From: Brachycybe producta
Taxonomy: Eukaryota > Arthropoda > Diplopoda > Playtdesmida > Andrognathidae
Direction: 5' to 3'
NCBI GenBank assembly: GCA_036925085.1
Contig: JAUPFP010000055.1
Location: 930,001 to 994,000 of the forward strand
DNA: 64,000 bases
The notes beneath the pieces are model-generated. The model saw only the letters and a program-made list of their open reading frames with translations. It did not search any database and was not told the origin of the DNA. Position numbers and translations under genes: made by a program. Each line of letters begins with the position of its first letter. Position 1 is the stretch's first letter. Below, piece by piece: positions 26,050 to 38,280 of this stretch.

Positions 26050-28045
26050 TGTCTAAGCTTGCTCATGGATTTGTAACTTCTAAAATTCATTGCAAATGAA
26101 CTAATTGATGTATAATGAAGCTGTTAGATTCATTCTATTCCTTGGACATTCAGAAATGCAGGGATGTCTTCAATTCCAGTGTGCACTGCATGCTTCAAAA
26201 GTTACACCAGTTATTTCATTTTTTGCCATTTTTTGAAAAACTTCCAATTTGGGTACTTATGAAAAAATGTCATTTTTTGACAATTTTTACTAATTTTTAT
26301 AGAATGGAGCTGTTATATGCATTGCATTCATTGTACAATCAGGAATGCATTGATGTCTTCAATTCCGGTGTGCACTGCAAGATTCAAAAGTTACACCCAT
26401 TCAAAGTAGGCATCATTGAAGTGTCTAAGCTTGCAAATGGATGTGTAAATTCTAAAATTCATTGCAAATGAACTAATTGATGTAGAATGAAGTTGTTAGA
26501 TGCAATGCATCCCTTGAACATTCAGGAATGCCGGGATGTCTTCAATTCCGGTGTGCACTGCAAGCTTCAAAAGTTACACCCGTTCAAAGTAGGCATCATT
26601 GAAGTGTCTAAGATTGCTCATGGATTTGTAACTTCTAAAATTCATTGCAAATGAATCAATTGATGTAGAATGAAGCTGTTAGATGCAATGCATTCCTTGG
26701 ACATTCAGGATTGCATGGATGTCTTCAATTCCGGTGTGCACTGCAAGCTTCAAAAGTTACACCCGTTCAAAGTAGGCATCATTGAAGTGTCTAAGCTTGC
26801 AAATGGTTGTGTAAATTCTAAAATTCATTGCAAATGAGCTATTTGATGTAGAAGGAAGCTGTTAAATGCAATGCATTCTTTGAACATTCAGGAATGCAGG
26901 GATGTCTTCAATTCTGGTGTGCCCTGCAAGCTTCAAAAGTTACACCCGTTCAAAGTAGGCATCATTGAAGTGTCTAAGCTTGCTCATGGATTTGTAACTT
27001 CTAAAATTCATTGCAAATGATCTAATTGATGTAGAATGAAGTTGTTAGATTCATTGCATCCCTTGAACATTCAGGAATGCCGGGATGTCTTCAATTCCGG
27101 TGTGCACTGCAAGCTTCAAAAGTTACACCCGTTCAAAGTAGGCATCATTGAAGTGTCTAAGATTGCTCATGGATTTGTAACTTCTAAAATTCATTGCAAA
27201 TGAATTAATTGATGTAGAATGGAGCTGTTATATGCATTGCATTCCTTGTACAATCAGGAATGCATTGATGTCTTCAATTCCGGTGTTCACTGCAAGATTC
27301 AAAAGTTACATCCATTCAAAGTAGGCATCATTGAAGTGTCTAAGCTTGCAAATGGATGTGTAAATTCTAAAGTTCATTGCAAATGAACTAATTGATGTAG
27401 AATGAAGCTGTTAGATGCAATGCATTTCTTGTACAATCAGGATTGCATTGATGTCTTCAATTCCGGTGTGCACTGCAAGATTCAAAAGTTACACCCGTTA
27501 AAAGTAGGCATCATTGAAGTGTCTAAGCTTGCTCATGGATTTGTAACTTCTAAAATTCACTGCAAATGAACTAATTGATGTAGAATGCAGCTGTTAGATG
27601 CAATGCATTCCTTGGACGTTCAGGAATGCAGGGATGTCTTCAATTCTGCACACCCGTTCAAAGTAGGCATCATTGAAGTGTCTAAGCTTGCTCATGGATT
27701 TGTAACTTCTAAAATTCATTGCAAATGAACTAAATGATGTATAATGAAGTTGTTAGATTCATTGCATTCCTTGTACAATCAGGAATGCAGGTATGTCTTC
27801 AATTCCGGTGTGCACTGCAAGCTTCAAAAGTTACACCCGTTCAAAGTAGGCATCATTGAAGTGTCTAAGCTTGCTCATGGATTTGTAACTTCTAAAATTC
27901 ATTGCAAATAATCTAATTGTTGTAGAATGAAGTTGTTAGATTCATTGCATTTCTTGGACATTCAGGAATGCATGGATGTCTTCAATTCCGGTGTGCACTG
28001 CAAGCTTCAAAAGTTACACCCGTTCAAAGTAGGCATTATTGAAGT
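26050..28045 (+). repeat. 2-kb HOR block, copy 1 (partner ~30080-32103)
   Basis: A B unit with TTCATTCTATTCC at 26113 pairs with the one at 30142 (offset 4029). The offset later grows by 25 bp through one extra A in the partner and a 24-bp deletion in the 27583 monomer. Shared rare variants include CCGGGATGTC, GATTGCATGGATG and GAAGGAAGCTG. Homology ends near 28045/32103. Confidence 0.75.
27583..27741 (+). repeat. A monomer with a 24-bp deletion (159 bp)
   Basis: Between CAATTCTG and CACCCGTTC this monomer lacks 24 bp that are present in its partner at about 31613. The sequence reads CAATTCTGCACACCCG. It is one of the few length variants that is neither 183 nor 187-190 bp. The partner is full length, so the deletion followed the block duplication or was not copied. 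Confidence 0.85.
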
Positions 28046-31000
28046 GTCTAAGCTTGCTCATGTATTTGTAACTTCTAAAATTCATTGAAAATGAACTAAT
28101 TGATTTAGAATGAAGCTGTTAGATTCATTGCATTCCTTCGACATTCAGAAATGCAGGGATGTCTTCAATTCCGGTGTGCACTGCATGCTTCAAAAATTAC
28201 CAGTTATTTCATTTTTTGCCATTTTTTGAAAAACTTCCAATATGGGTACTTATGAAAAATTGTCATTTTTTGACAATTTTTACTAATTTGTGTAGAATGG
28301 AGCTTTTAGATGCATTGCATTCCTTGTACAATCAGGAATGCATTCATGTCTTCAATTCCGGTGTGCACTGCAAGATTCAAAAGTTACATCCATTCAAAGT
28401 AGGCATCATTGAAGTGTCTAAGCTTGCTCATGAATTTGTAACTTCTAAAATTCATTGCAAATGAACTAATTGATGTAGAATGAAGCTGTTAGATTCATTG
28501 CATTCCTTGGACATTAAGAAATGCAGGGATGTCTTCAATTCCGGTGTGCACTGCATGCTTCAAAAGTTACACCAGTTATTTCATTTTTTGCCATTTTTTG
28601 AAAAACTTCCAATATGGGTACTTATGAAAAAATGTCATTTTTTGACAATTTTTACTAACTTTTGTAGAATGGAGCTATTAAATGCATTGCATTTCTTGTA
28701 CAATCAGGAATGCAGGGATGTCTTCAATTCCGGTGTGCACTGCAAGATTCAAAAGTTACACCCATTCAAAGTAGGCATCATTGAAGTGTCTAAGCTTGCT
28801 CACGGATTTGTAACTTCTAAAATTCATTGCAAATGATCTAATTGATGTAGAATGAAGCTGTTAGATTCATTGCATTTCTTGGACATTCAGGAATGAATGG
28901 ATGTCTTCAATTCCGGTTTGCACTGTATGCTTCAAAAGTTACACCCGTTCAAAGTAGGCATCATTGAAGTGTCTAAGCTTGCTCATGGATTTGTAACTTC
29001 TAAAACTCATTGCAAATGATCTAATTAATGTAGAATGAAGCTGTTAGATTCAATGCATTCCTTGGACATTCAGGAATGAATGGATGTCTTCAATTCCGGT
29101 GTGCACTGTATGCTTCAAAAGTTACACCTGTTCAAAGTAGGCATCATTGAAGTGTCTAAGCTGCTCATGGATTTGTAACTTCCAAAATTCATTGCAAATG
29201 ATCTAATTGCTGTAGAATGAAGTTGTTAGATTCATTGCATTCCTTGGACATTCAGGAATGCAGGGATGTCTTCAATTCTGGTGTGCACTGCATGCTTCAA
29301 AAGTTACACCAGTTATTTCATTTTTTGCCATTTTTTGAAAAACTTCCAATATGGGTACTTATGAAAAAATGTCATTTTTTGACAATTGTTACTAACTTTT
29401 GTAGAATGGAGCTATTAAATGCATTGCATTTCTTGTACAATCAGGAATGCAGGGATGTCTTCAATTCCGGTGTGCACTGCAAGATTCAAAAGTTACACCC
29501 GTTCAAAGTAGGCATCATTGAAGTGTCTAAGCTTGCTCATGGATTTGTAACTTCTAAAATTCATTGCAAATGATCTAAATGATGTAGAATGAAGCTGTTA
29601 GATTCATTGCATTCCTTGGACATTCAGGAATGAATGGATGTTATCAATTCCGGTGTGCACTGTATGCTTCAAAAGTTACACCCGTTCAAAGTAGGCATCA
29701 TTGAAGTGTCTAAGCTTGCTCATGGATTTGCAACTTCCAAAATTCATTGCAAATGATCTAATTGTTGTAGAATGAAGTTGTTAGATTCATTGCATTTTTT
29801 GGACATTCAGGAATGCAGGGATGTCTTCAATTCCGGTGTGCACTGCATGCTTCAAAAGTTACACCAGTTATTTCATTTTTTGCCATTTTTTGAAAAACTT
29901 CCAATTTGGGTACTTATGAAAAAATGTCATTTTTTGTCAATTTTTACTAATTTTTGTAGAATGGAGCTGTTATATGCATTGCATTCCTTGTACAATCAGG
30001 AATGCATTGATGTCTTCAATTCCGGTGTGCACTGCAAGATTCGAAAGTTACACCCGTTCAAAGTAGGCATCATTGAAGTGTCTAAGCTTGCTCATGGATT
30101 TGTAACTTCTAAAATTCATTGCAAATGAACTAATTGATGTATAATGAAGCTGTTAGATTCATTCTATTCCTTGGACATTCAGAAATGCAGGGATGTCTTC
30201 AATTCCAGTGTGCACTGCATGCTTCAAAAGTTACACCAGTTATTTCATTTTTTGCCATTTTTTGAAAAAACTTCCAATTTGGGTACTTATGAAAAAATGT
30301 CATTTTTTGACAATTTTTACTAATTTTTGTAGATTGCAGCTGTTATATGCATTGCATTCATTGTACAATCAGGAATGCATTGATGTCTTCAATTCCGGTG
30401 TGCACTGCAAGATTCAAAAGTTACACCCATTCAAAGTAGGCATCATTGAAGTGTCTAAGCTTGCAAATGGATGTGTAAATTCTAAAATTCATTGCAAATG
30501 AACTAATTGATGTAGAATGAAGTTGTTAGATGCAATGCATCCCTTGAACATTCAGGAATGCCGGGATGTCTTCAATTCCGGTGTGCACTGCAAGCTTCAA
30601 AAGTTACGCCCGTTCAAAGTAGGCATCATTGAAGTGTCTAAGATTGCTCATGGATTTGTAACTTCTAAAATTCATTGCAAATGAATTAATTGATGTAGAA
30701 TGAAGCTGTTAGATGCAATGCATTCCTTGGACATTCAGGATTGCATGGATGTCTTCAATTACGGTGTGCACTGCAAGCTTCAAAAGTTACACCCGTTCAA
30801 AGTAGGCATCATTGAAGTGTCTAAGCTTGCAAATGGTTGTGTAAATTCTAAAATTCATTGCAAATGAGCTAATTGATGTAGAAGGAAGCTGTTAGATGCA
30901 ATGCATTCTTTGAACATTCAGGAATGCAGGGATGTCTTCAATTATGGTGTGCCCTGCAAGCTTCAAAAGTTACACCCGTTCAAAGTAGGCATCATTGAAG

Positions 31001-31329
31001 TGTCTAAGCTTGCTCATGGATTTGTAACTTCTAAAATTCATTGCAAATGATCTAATTGATGTAGAATGAAGTTGTTAGATTCATTGCATCCCTTGAACAT
31101 TCAGGAATGCCGGGATGTCTTCAATTCCGGTGTGCACTGCAAGCTTCAAAAGTTACACCCGTTCAAAGTAGGCATCATTGAAGTGTCTAAGATTGCTCAT
31201 GGATTTGTAACTTCTAAAATTCATTGCAAATGAATTAATTGATGTAGAATGGAGCTGTTATATGCATTGCATTCCTTGTACAATCAGGAATGCATTGATG
31301 TCTTCAATTCCGGTGTGCACTGCAAGATT

Positions 31330-34300
31330 CAAAAGTTACATCCATTCAAAGTAGGCATCATTGAAGTGTCTAAGCTTGCAAATGGATGTGTAAATTCTAA
31401 AGTTCATTGCAAATGAACTAATTGATGTAGAATGAAGCTGTTAGATGCAATGCATTTCTTGTACAATCAGGATTGCATTGATGTCTTCAATTCTGGTGTG
31501 CACTGCAAGATTCAAAAGTTACACCCGTTCAAAGTAGGCATCATTGAAGTGTCTAAGCTTGCTCATGGATTTGTAACTTCTAAAATTCACTGCAAATGAA
31601 CTAATTGATGTAGAATGCAGTTGTTAGATGCAATGCATTCCTTGGACGTTCAGGAATGCAGGGATGTCTTCAATTCTGGTGTGCACTGCAAGCTTCAAAA
31701 GTTACACCCGTTCAAAGTAGGCATCATTGAAGTGTCTAAGCTTGCTCATGGATTTGTAACTTCTAAAATTCATTGCAAATGAACTAAATGATGTATAATG
31801 AAGCTGTTAGATTCATTGCATTCCTTGGACATTCAGGAATGCAGGGATGTCTTCAATTCTGGTGTGCTCTGCAAGCTTCAAAAGTTACACCCGTTGAAAG
31901 TAGGCATCATTGAAGTGTCTAAGCTTGCTCATGGATTTGTAACTTTTAAAATTCATTGCAAATAATCTAATTGTTGTAGAATGAAGTTGTTAGATTCATT
32001 GCATTTCTTGGACATTCAGGAATGCATGGATGTCTTCAATTCCGGTGTGCACTGCAAGCTTCAAAAGTTACACCCGTTCAAAGTAGGCATCATTGAAGTG
32101 TCTAAGCTTGCAAATAGATTTGTAACTTCTAAAATTCACTGCAAATGAACTAATTGATGTAGAATGCAGCTGTTAGATGCAATGCATTCCTTGGACATTC
32201 AGGAATGCAGGGATGTCTTCAATTCTGGTGTGCACTGCAAGCTTCAAAAGTTACACCCATTCAAAGTAGGCATCATTGAAGTGTCTAAGCTTGCTCATGG
32301 ATTTGTAACTTCTAAAACTCATTGCAAATGAACTAAATGATGTATAATGAAGCTGTTAGATTCATTGCATTTCTTGGACATTCAGGAATGCAGGGTTGTC
32401 TTCAATTCCGGTGTGCACTGCATGCTTCAAAAGTTACACCAGTTATTTCATTTTTTGCCATTTTTTGAAAAACTTCCTATATGGGGGACTTAAGAAAAAA
32501 TGTCATTTTTTGACAATTTTTACTAATTTTTGTAGAATGGAGCTGTTTTATGCATTGCATTCCTTGTACAATCAGGAATGCATTGATGTCTTCAATTCCG
32601 GTGTGCACTGCAAGATTCAAAAGTTACACCCACTCAAAGTTGGCATCATTGAAGTGTCTAAGCTTGCTCATGGATTTGTAACTTCTAAAATTCATTGCAA
32701 ATAATCTAATTGTTGTAGAATGAAGTTGTTAGATTCATTGCATTTCTTGGACATTCAGGAATGCAGGGATGTCTTCAATTCTGGTGTGCTCTGCAAGCTT
32801 CAAAAGTTACACCCGTTCAAAGTAGGCATCATTGAAGTGTCTAAGCTTGCAAATGGATGTGTAAATTCTAAAATTCATTGCAAATGAACTAATTGGTGTA
32901 GAATGAAGCTGTTACATGCAATGCATCCCTTGGACATTCAGGAATGCAGGGATGTCTTCAATTCCGGTGTGCCCTGCAAGATTCAAAAGTTACATCCATT
33001 CAAAGTAGGCATCATTGAAGTGTCTAAGCTTGCAAATGGATGTGTAAATTCTAAAGTTCATTGCAAATGAACTAATTGATGTAGAATGAAGCTGTTAAAT
33101 GCAATGCATTTCTTGTACAATCAGGATTGCATTGATGTCTTCAATTCCGGTGTGCACTGCAAGATTCAAAAGTTACACCCGTTCAAAGTAGGCATCATTG
33201 AAGTGTCTAAGCTTGCTCATGGATTTGTAACTTCTAAAATTCACTGCAAATGAACTAATTGATGTAGAATGCAGCTGTTAGATGCAATGCATTCCTTGGA
33301 CGTTCAGGAATGCAGGGATGTCTTCAATTCTGGTGTGCACTGCAAGCTTCAAAAGTTACACCCGTTCAAAGTAGGCATCATTGAAGTGTCTAAGCTTGCT
33401 CATGGATTTGTAACTTCTAAAATTCATTGCAAATGAACTAAATGATGTATAATGAAGCTGTTAGATTCATTGCATTCCTTGGACATTCAGGAATGCAGGG
33501 ATGTCTTCAATTCTGGTGTGCTCTGCAAGCTTCAAAAGTTACACCCGTTCAAAGTAGGCATCATTGAAGTGTCTAAGCTTGCTCATGGATTTGTAACTTC
33601 TAAAATTCATTGCAAATAATCTAATTGTTGTAGAATGAAGTTGTTAGATTCATTGCATTTCTTGGACATTCAGGAATGCATGGATGTCTTCAATTCCGGT
33701 GTGCACTGCAAGCTTCAAAAGTTACACCCGTTCAAAGTAGGCATCATTGAAGTGTCTAAGCTTGCAAATAGATTTGTAACTTCTAAAATTCACTGCAAAT
33801 GAACTAATTGATGTAGAATGCAGCTGTTAGATGCAATGCATTCCTTGGACATTCAGGAATGCAGGGATGTCTTCAATTCTGGTGTGCACTGCAAGCTTCA
33901 AAAGTTACACCCATTCAAAGTAGGCATCATTGAAGTGTCTAAGCTTGCTCATGGATTTGTAACTTCTAAAATTCATTGCAAATGAACTAAATGATGTATA
34001 ATGAAGCTGTTAGATTCATTGCATTCCTTGGACATTCAGGAATGCAGGGTTGTCTTCAATTCCGGTGTGCACTGCATGCTTCAAAAGTTACACCAGTTAT
34101 TTCATTTTTTGCCATTTTTTGAAAAACTTCCTATATGGGGGACTTAAGAAAAAATCTCATTTTTTGACAATTTTTACTAATTTTTGTAGAATGGAGCTGT
34201 TTTATGCATTGCATTCCTTGTACAATCAGGAATGCAATGATGTCTTCAATTCCGGTGTGCACTGCAAGATTCAAAAGTTACACCCACTCAAAGTTGGCAT

Positions 34301-34447
34301 CATTGAAGTGTCTAAGCTTGCTCATGGATTTGTAACTTCTAAAATTCATTGCAAATAATCTAATTGTTGTAGAATGAAGTTGTTAGATTCATTGCATTTC
34401 TTGGACATTCAGGAATGCAGGGATGTCTTCAATTCTGGTGTGCTCTG
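31330..34447 (+). repeat. 1654-bp 9-mer HOR, interrupted by the retrotransposon
   Basis: Monomers at 31430, 31613, 31796, 31979 and 32345 pair with 33084, 33267, 33450, 33633 and 33999 at an offset of 1654 bp (eight 183-bp monomers and one 190-bp B). The second copy is cut at 34447 and continues at 47081. A partial third copy follows to about 48500, lacking the equivalent of the 33633 monomer. B units here share the CTATATGGGGGACTTAAG form. Confidence 0.8.
34444..34447. repeat. Target site duplication (TCTG), left copy
   Basis: TCTG precedes the left LTR and recurs at 47081-47084 directly after the right LTR. The uninterrupted satellite reads GTGCTCTGCAAGCTTC, so the duplication accounts for the junction. 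Four to six bp is normal for Ty3/gypsy integrases. Confidence 0.9.
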
Positions 34448-35240
34448 TGTAACGTCCCGCCGGACCGTTACAATACCCCAGTAAGTTCCACGTAAAAAGG
34501 ATGTAAAAACTTACCGCTAAACCGGCTCCTTACGGGGACGGGACCGTACCCGTAGCCGTCTCCCGCACGGTGCTCCTTGAGTTGTGCCGGCTCCACGGAG
34601 CCACCCTCGACGGACACGACGAAAAACCACGCTGCCACGCCGAGAATATCGCGGTAGAACTCCGGTTCTACCGCGAGCCGACACGAAGACCGGCCGAAAC
34701 AAGTCGGAAAGACGGTGGTGTTGATCCCCAAACCGGACAACCCACCCTCCGCGGTACTTCCCCAAAGAAACGACACGGACACACGCAAGTGAAGATAAAA
34801 AGTGTATTTATTGCACACTTACGGCGAGAAAGATGAAACGATGGCAGTGATATTTACACAACTTGGCTGGTCTACTTTGACCAGCCAAGCCCCCATAAAT
34901 ATAAACAAAGGCCTAATGGCCAAAGGCACAAAAGAAGAAGATGAGGCACAGGCCAGTGGAGGTCTCCTTGACCTCCACCCACAGGTCTAGTCACACTTCA
35001 AGCCTACAACCAACTGCCTAGATCCTGTGGTTGACTAGGCCACAGGAAACCTCCAGGCAACTCCACCTGGAGGGGACAGAGGTCACTTCTGACCTCTCAC
35101 CCATAGACTTCATGGTGAGAGGTCTGCTGGCACCAAAATGGCGTCCGTCCCAACAGCCTACTGTAGCTGTCAGGCAGACCACCATAGGGAAATTCGTCTG
35201 CTCAATCAAAATTAAAAATTGAGCAGACCAGGTTGCCACA
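34448..35240 (-). repeat. 3' LTR of the retrotransposon
   Basis: The same 793 bp as the 5' LTR, with six base differences seen by eye. The AATAAA at 34807-34812 (minus) is the expected polyadenylation signal for the element's transcript, and the TATA-like box is at 34895-34906. The junction with the satellite is clean: GTGCTCTG on the left, then TGTAACG. Confidence 0.95.
34807..34812 (-). terminator. AATAAA polyadenylation signal in the 3' LTR
   Basis: AATAAA within GTGCAATAAATACAC on the minus strand. The copy in the 5' LTR is at 46647-46652. Its position, downstream of the TATA-like box within the LTR, fits a U3-R-U5 layout. Confidence 0.6.
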
Positions 35241-35260
35241 ATCCTCTCAACTTCCCTGTT
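35241..35260 (-). other. Purine-rich tract next to the 3' LTR
   Basis: On the minus strand this reads AACAGGGAAGTTGAGAGGAT and abuts the LTR start TGTGG. Its position and purine richness fit the plus-strand primer of LTR retroelements, although it is interrupted by pyrimidines. The pol frame ends at 35318, so the interval between pol and LTR is only about 77 bp. Confidence 0.65.
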
Positions 35261-35317
35261 CCGTCTCGGGAACAGGTCAGTCAAGCCAGCCAGGACTGCT
35301 CCCCGAACCTGACCTTC

Positions 35318-38280
35318 TTAGGGCCCGGACGGCTTCTCTGGCGGTGTCGCGAAAGTGGAGCCCATCCACTCCGCAGCCCACCGACGTGCCCACCACAAGC
35401 ACATCTGGGTGTTACGCCACCCAAAACCAGTATCAAAAGCTGTCCCCCTAAGACGGCTTTCCTCCAGGGCTCGGAATTCCTCAAAAGGAATATCCTGGAG
35501 TTGCGGACGCATGCGAAGCGTCCGACTTGTTAGGAGGTCTACCAGGGCAACCGCGGGCTCGGTCTCGCACCCTGGTAGAGGCTCAGTAATAAACTGTCCA
35601 GCCATACCTCCTAAGTCGCATCCCAGCAAACGTTGGATGAATGGGGCTGCACGCCGGGCTAGACGAACTATCCCGGCATCTAGTCCCACCACATCCAAAA
35701 TAGCAAACGTTTGCTGGACCGGATTTACGACCATAATCACCGGAAAACCTCCACAACCAAACGCCACAACATGGCGCATGTTGTACGGCGGTAGCCTTAC
35801 TACCCACGGTTCTGGAAGTGGCTCATCCAGACGGTAGTAACCGTGGTATTGGCAACCCTCCATTCCCGGTTGGTCCTGCCAAAGACCAAGCCGGTTATTC
35901 AGATACACCTCTGCATCTGAATACGGGGGCAATGCGCCAATACGCCGTCCCTCAGCCTCAGGCCTAGGGGAGGTTGACGTTTCAGGTCCTAGGGTATTGA
36001 ATACCCCACCGCCATGGACCGGAGAGAAGGATGTACCCCTACTGGGGGTCACGGGGTCACGTTTGGCGGGAACACTAACTCCTGCAACCAAGGTTCCTTC
36101 GCCCCTAGGTGAGGGCAAAGTCACCCGGTGCAGGGTTCCCACCGCTCGAACCCGCAGGTTCGAGACCGCATCCACCTTCGGGGAGGATGGAGGCGTGCCG
36201 ACCAAAATGTCGCGCATCGACCTACCATCCATCCGCGCTGCCTCAACGGGACGGGTATGGACCGGTTGACTCCCGGCCGGCGTGCTTGCCTGAGCACGCC
36301 GGGACTCCTCCTTTTCCGCCACGACGCCTCCAGTTTCGGCTCCCTGGCGCCTACTACTGGAGGGTGTCGGACTTCCCTTCCTCTCACGCCTGGACCTCTT
36401 TCGGTCCTTCTTATTTTTCTTTTTCTTCCCGTGAGAGGAAGGTTGACCATGCGTCGGGTCAGACTTAACTGACCCCGACGACTTACTGGGCCGATCGGGC
36501 TTAGGAGGGTGGTTAGCCCCCTTCGCCCTCTCGGACTCCTTCTTCGAAGGTTTTCCGGCCGGAGCCGTACTCTTCTTTGAAGAAGTGCCCTTAGCCGACG
36601 TGACAGCCGAGGATGACTGTCCGGAGACAAATCTTCCTCGACCATCCCGAAGGAGAGACTTCTCCTTCGGTGCAAGAGTCGGCTGACTCTTGCCACCAGT
36701 CGCTTTGGCTTCCGCACCATGGGCTGGTGCACTGGAAGCCTGCATCGCCTCCCTCTCGGCGATTCGCTTCTGGCCAGCGATGGTCGTGGCACTCGCAATA
36801 GGCGGGACGCCACGACCGACAGGAGGTTCCCCTGTTTTGAGCGGACTCCGGGCGGGCATTCCCTGCAGGGGATGGAACTCCGCAGCCCGGCGCTCAAACT
36901 CCTGCCGCTCTCCTGCACCGACCGCACGAGCGATCTGTCGGTGCAGGCTCGCTGCTTGAGCTTGAAGCCGTTTGAGCTTATCCTCTAAGCTCTCGGGCTT
37001 CCGAGGTTCGGAGGCCTTTCCTCGACCGGAGGACCTGGCCTTCTTACCTCCAGAGCGTTCAGCCACTGGTGGGGTGTGAGGGCGGGACCTCTTTTGTCCC
37101 TTACCACCACCACCACTCACAGATTTTCCCATTTTACCGGAAGCAGGTACTGGAGGCTGGGTAGCCTTCTTCTCTGCTCGCCGGTCCCTCTTCGGGTTGT
37201 CCGACCGCCAGCCGGAGGGGCCAGCTACTGCCTCGGGCGAACCCGATCCAGCAGCCGGCTTCTCTGGCCAAGCAGCCCCTGGACAACCTTCAGGGTGGGC
37301 GAGAGTTTCCGCTCGAAGCCCCACAGCAGGCGTGAACTTCTTCAACGCCTCCTCCTTAGCTTTGAGCAGAGCCTCTCTCTCTGCGAGAGCCTTGGCTCTG
37401 GCAGTGATCCGTGCGGCTCCGGACTTTTTCTTGCGCTTCCTTGCACCGTCCTTCCTCACCTGCACGGTTGGAAACTCCCCGACGAAGCACCGACGGTCCC
37501 CGACCAGGAAGCCTCCTTCCTGGACCATGTCCCGTCTAGCTTCGTCCAACCGATCCAAGCGGTCTTCTTCTTCGGCCAAGGACACAGCCACGGCCTCCAA
37601 AGACATTGGATCGGCGGGAAGTACTCCGGGGGATCCCGTCCCAGATGGTTTACCCTCGGAGGCCGAACTACTCCCGTCAGACTCCGAAGAGCCCTCTGAA
37701 GAGGCGTTGCGGCTCCGCCACTGCCTTGAGGCGTCAACCACCGAATCAACGGTGGTTTCGACCTCCATCTCCGTGTCAATGACTAAGGACGCTCCCAAGG
37801 AGACGTCCTCACTGTCCTCGACCACCCTAGACCAGTCTAGGAGGTCTCGAACAGACGGAGACCCGGGTTCCGGGGTACTAGCGGTTACCACACCGGTAGC
37901 CGCTTTCCCACCATCAACACCCGCTTCTGCAGCCTCACCAACCGGGGAAACTACCGCCGCCACCGACTGAACGGTGGTAGCAGCCGTATCCCTGGTGGGA
38001 GACTGCAGGTACCTGCCCCAGAAGGCTCCGACACCGGTCGGAGTCGACTGGGCAGACTCCGGACCTTCCACGGCCTCTGCCGCCGGGGAATCACCAGATT
38101 CCACGGTGGCGTCAGCCGTTTCCGGTCCGCCAGATGATGGGGAGCCCTCCGATCCCGACTCCAACAGCCTTGCGTCCCCAGGACGTAGCGGGCTGAGGGA
38201 GGGGGACCGTTGGCCACTCCCGCCGTCTTCCTCCTTCTCCTTCTCCGTGATGGGCCTGCGAAAAAGAGACAAAACCATTA
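35318..38280 (-). other. Unrecognised 3' module in the pol frame
   Basis: The last ~985 codons of the long frame, beyond any standard Ty3/gypsy domain. An in-frame ATG lies at 38278, so this part could be a third gene read from its own RNA. The N-terminal two thirds are disordered-looking (acidic Ser/Glu stretch, then Lys/Arg/Ser-rich sequence with a KKKKNKKDRKRSRRERK cluster). The last ~205 residues look folded, with regular hydrophobic and aromatic positions, several Cys and Trp, and an LPPYN segment. No envelope signature (signal peptide, fusion peptide, C-terminal anchor) is visible. Staying open for this length in GC-rich DNA suggests selection, but function is unknown. Confidence 0.7.

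Larger units (their letters stand above)
25550..34447 (+). repeat. Satellite array, middle zone (more varied monomers)
   Basis: The array continues in the same orientation and period but with a different set of variants. Many units start TATAATGAAG or GAATGCAG, carry GCAAATGGATGTGTAAATTC near the end, or have GCAAATAATC in place of GCAAATGATC. B monomers are sparser and long runs of A occur (about 26470-28100 and 30510-32340). At its right end the array is a 9-monomer HOR of 1654 bp, into which the retrotransposon at 34448 inserted. No gene is seen. Confidence 0.93.

Noticed and set aside
1-34447. CRISPR-like array
   Set aside because: Repeats are directly adjacent 183-190-bp monomers without unique spacers, and no cas genes are present. 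This is a eukaryotic satellite.
34468-34818. A 116-codon ORF in each LTR (also 46308-46658)
   Set aside because: Present in both LTRs simply because they are repeats. It has no recognisable motif and its start lies close to the AATAAA region.
35324-35933. The C-terminal domain as a Ulp1-like or other cysteine protease
   Set aside because: A segment with VIMVVNP followed by FAILDVV faintly recalls the core strands of that fold, but no His-Asp-Cys arrangement can be seen by eye. Structure prediction would decide.
36121-36927. A 268-codon minus-strand ORF overlapping the 3' module in another frame
   Set aside because: Arg/Pro/Ser-rich low-complexity product typical of an alternate frame of GC-rich coding DNA; the longer frame is the better candidate.
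37197-37970. Plus-strand ORFs inside the retrotransposon (up to 257 codons, also 37076-37699 and 41936-42715)
   Set aside because: They lie antisense to the long pol frame in GC-rich DNA, where stops are rare in every frame, and show no recognisable domain.
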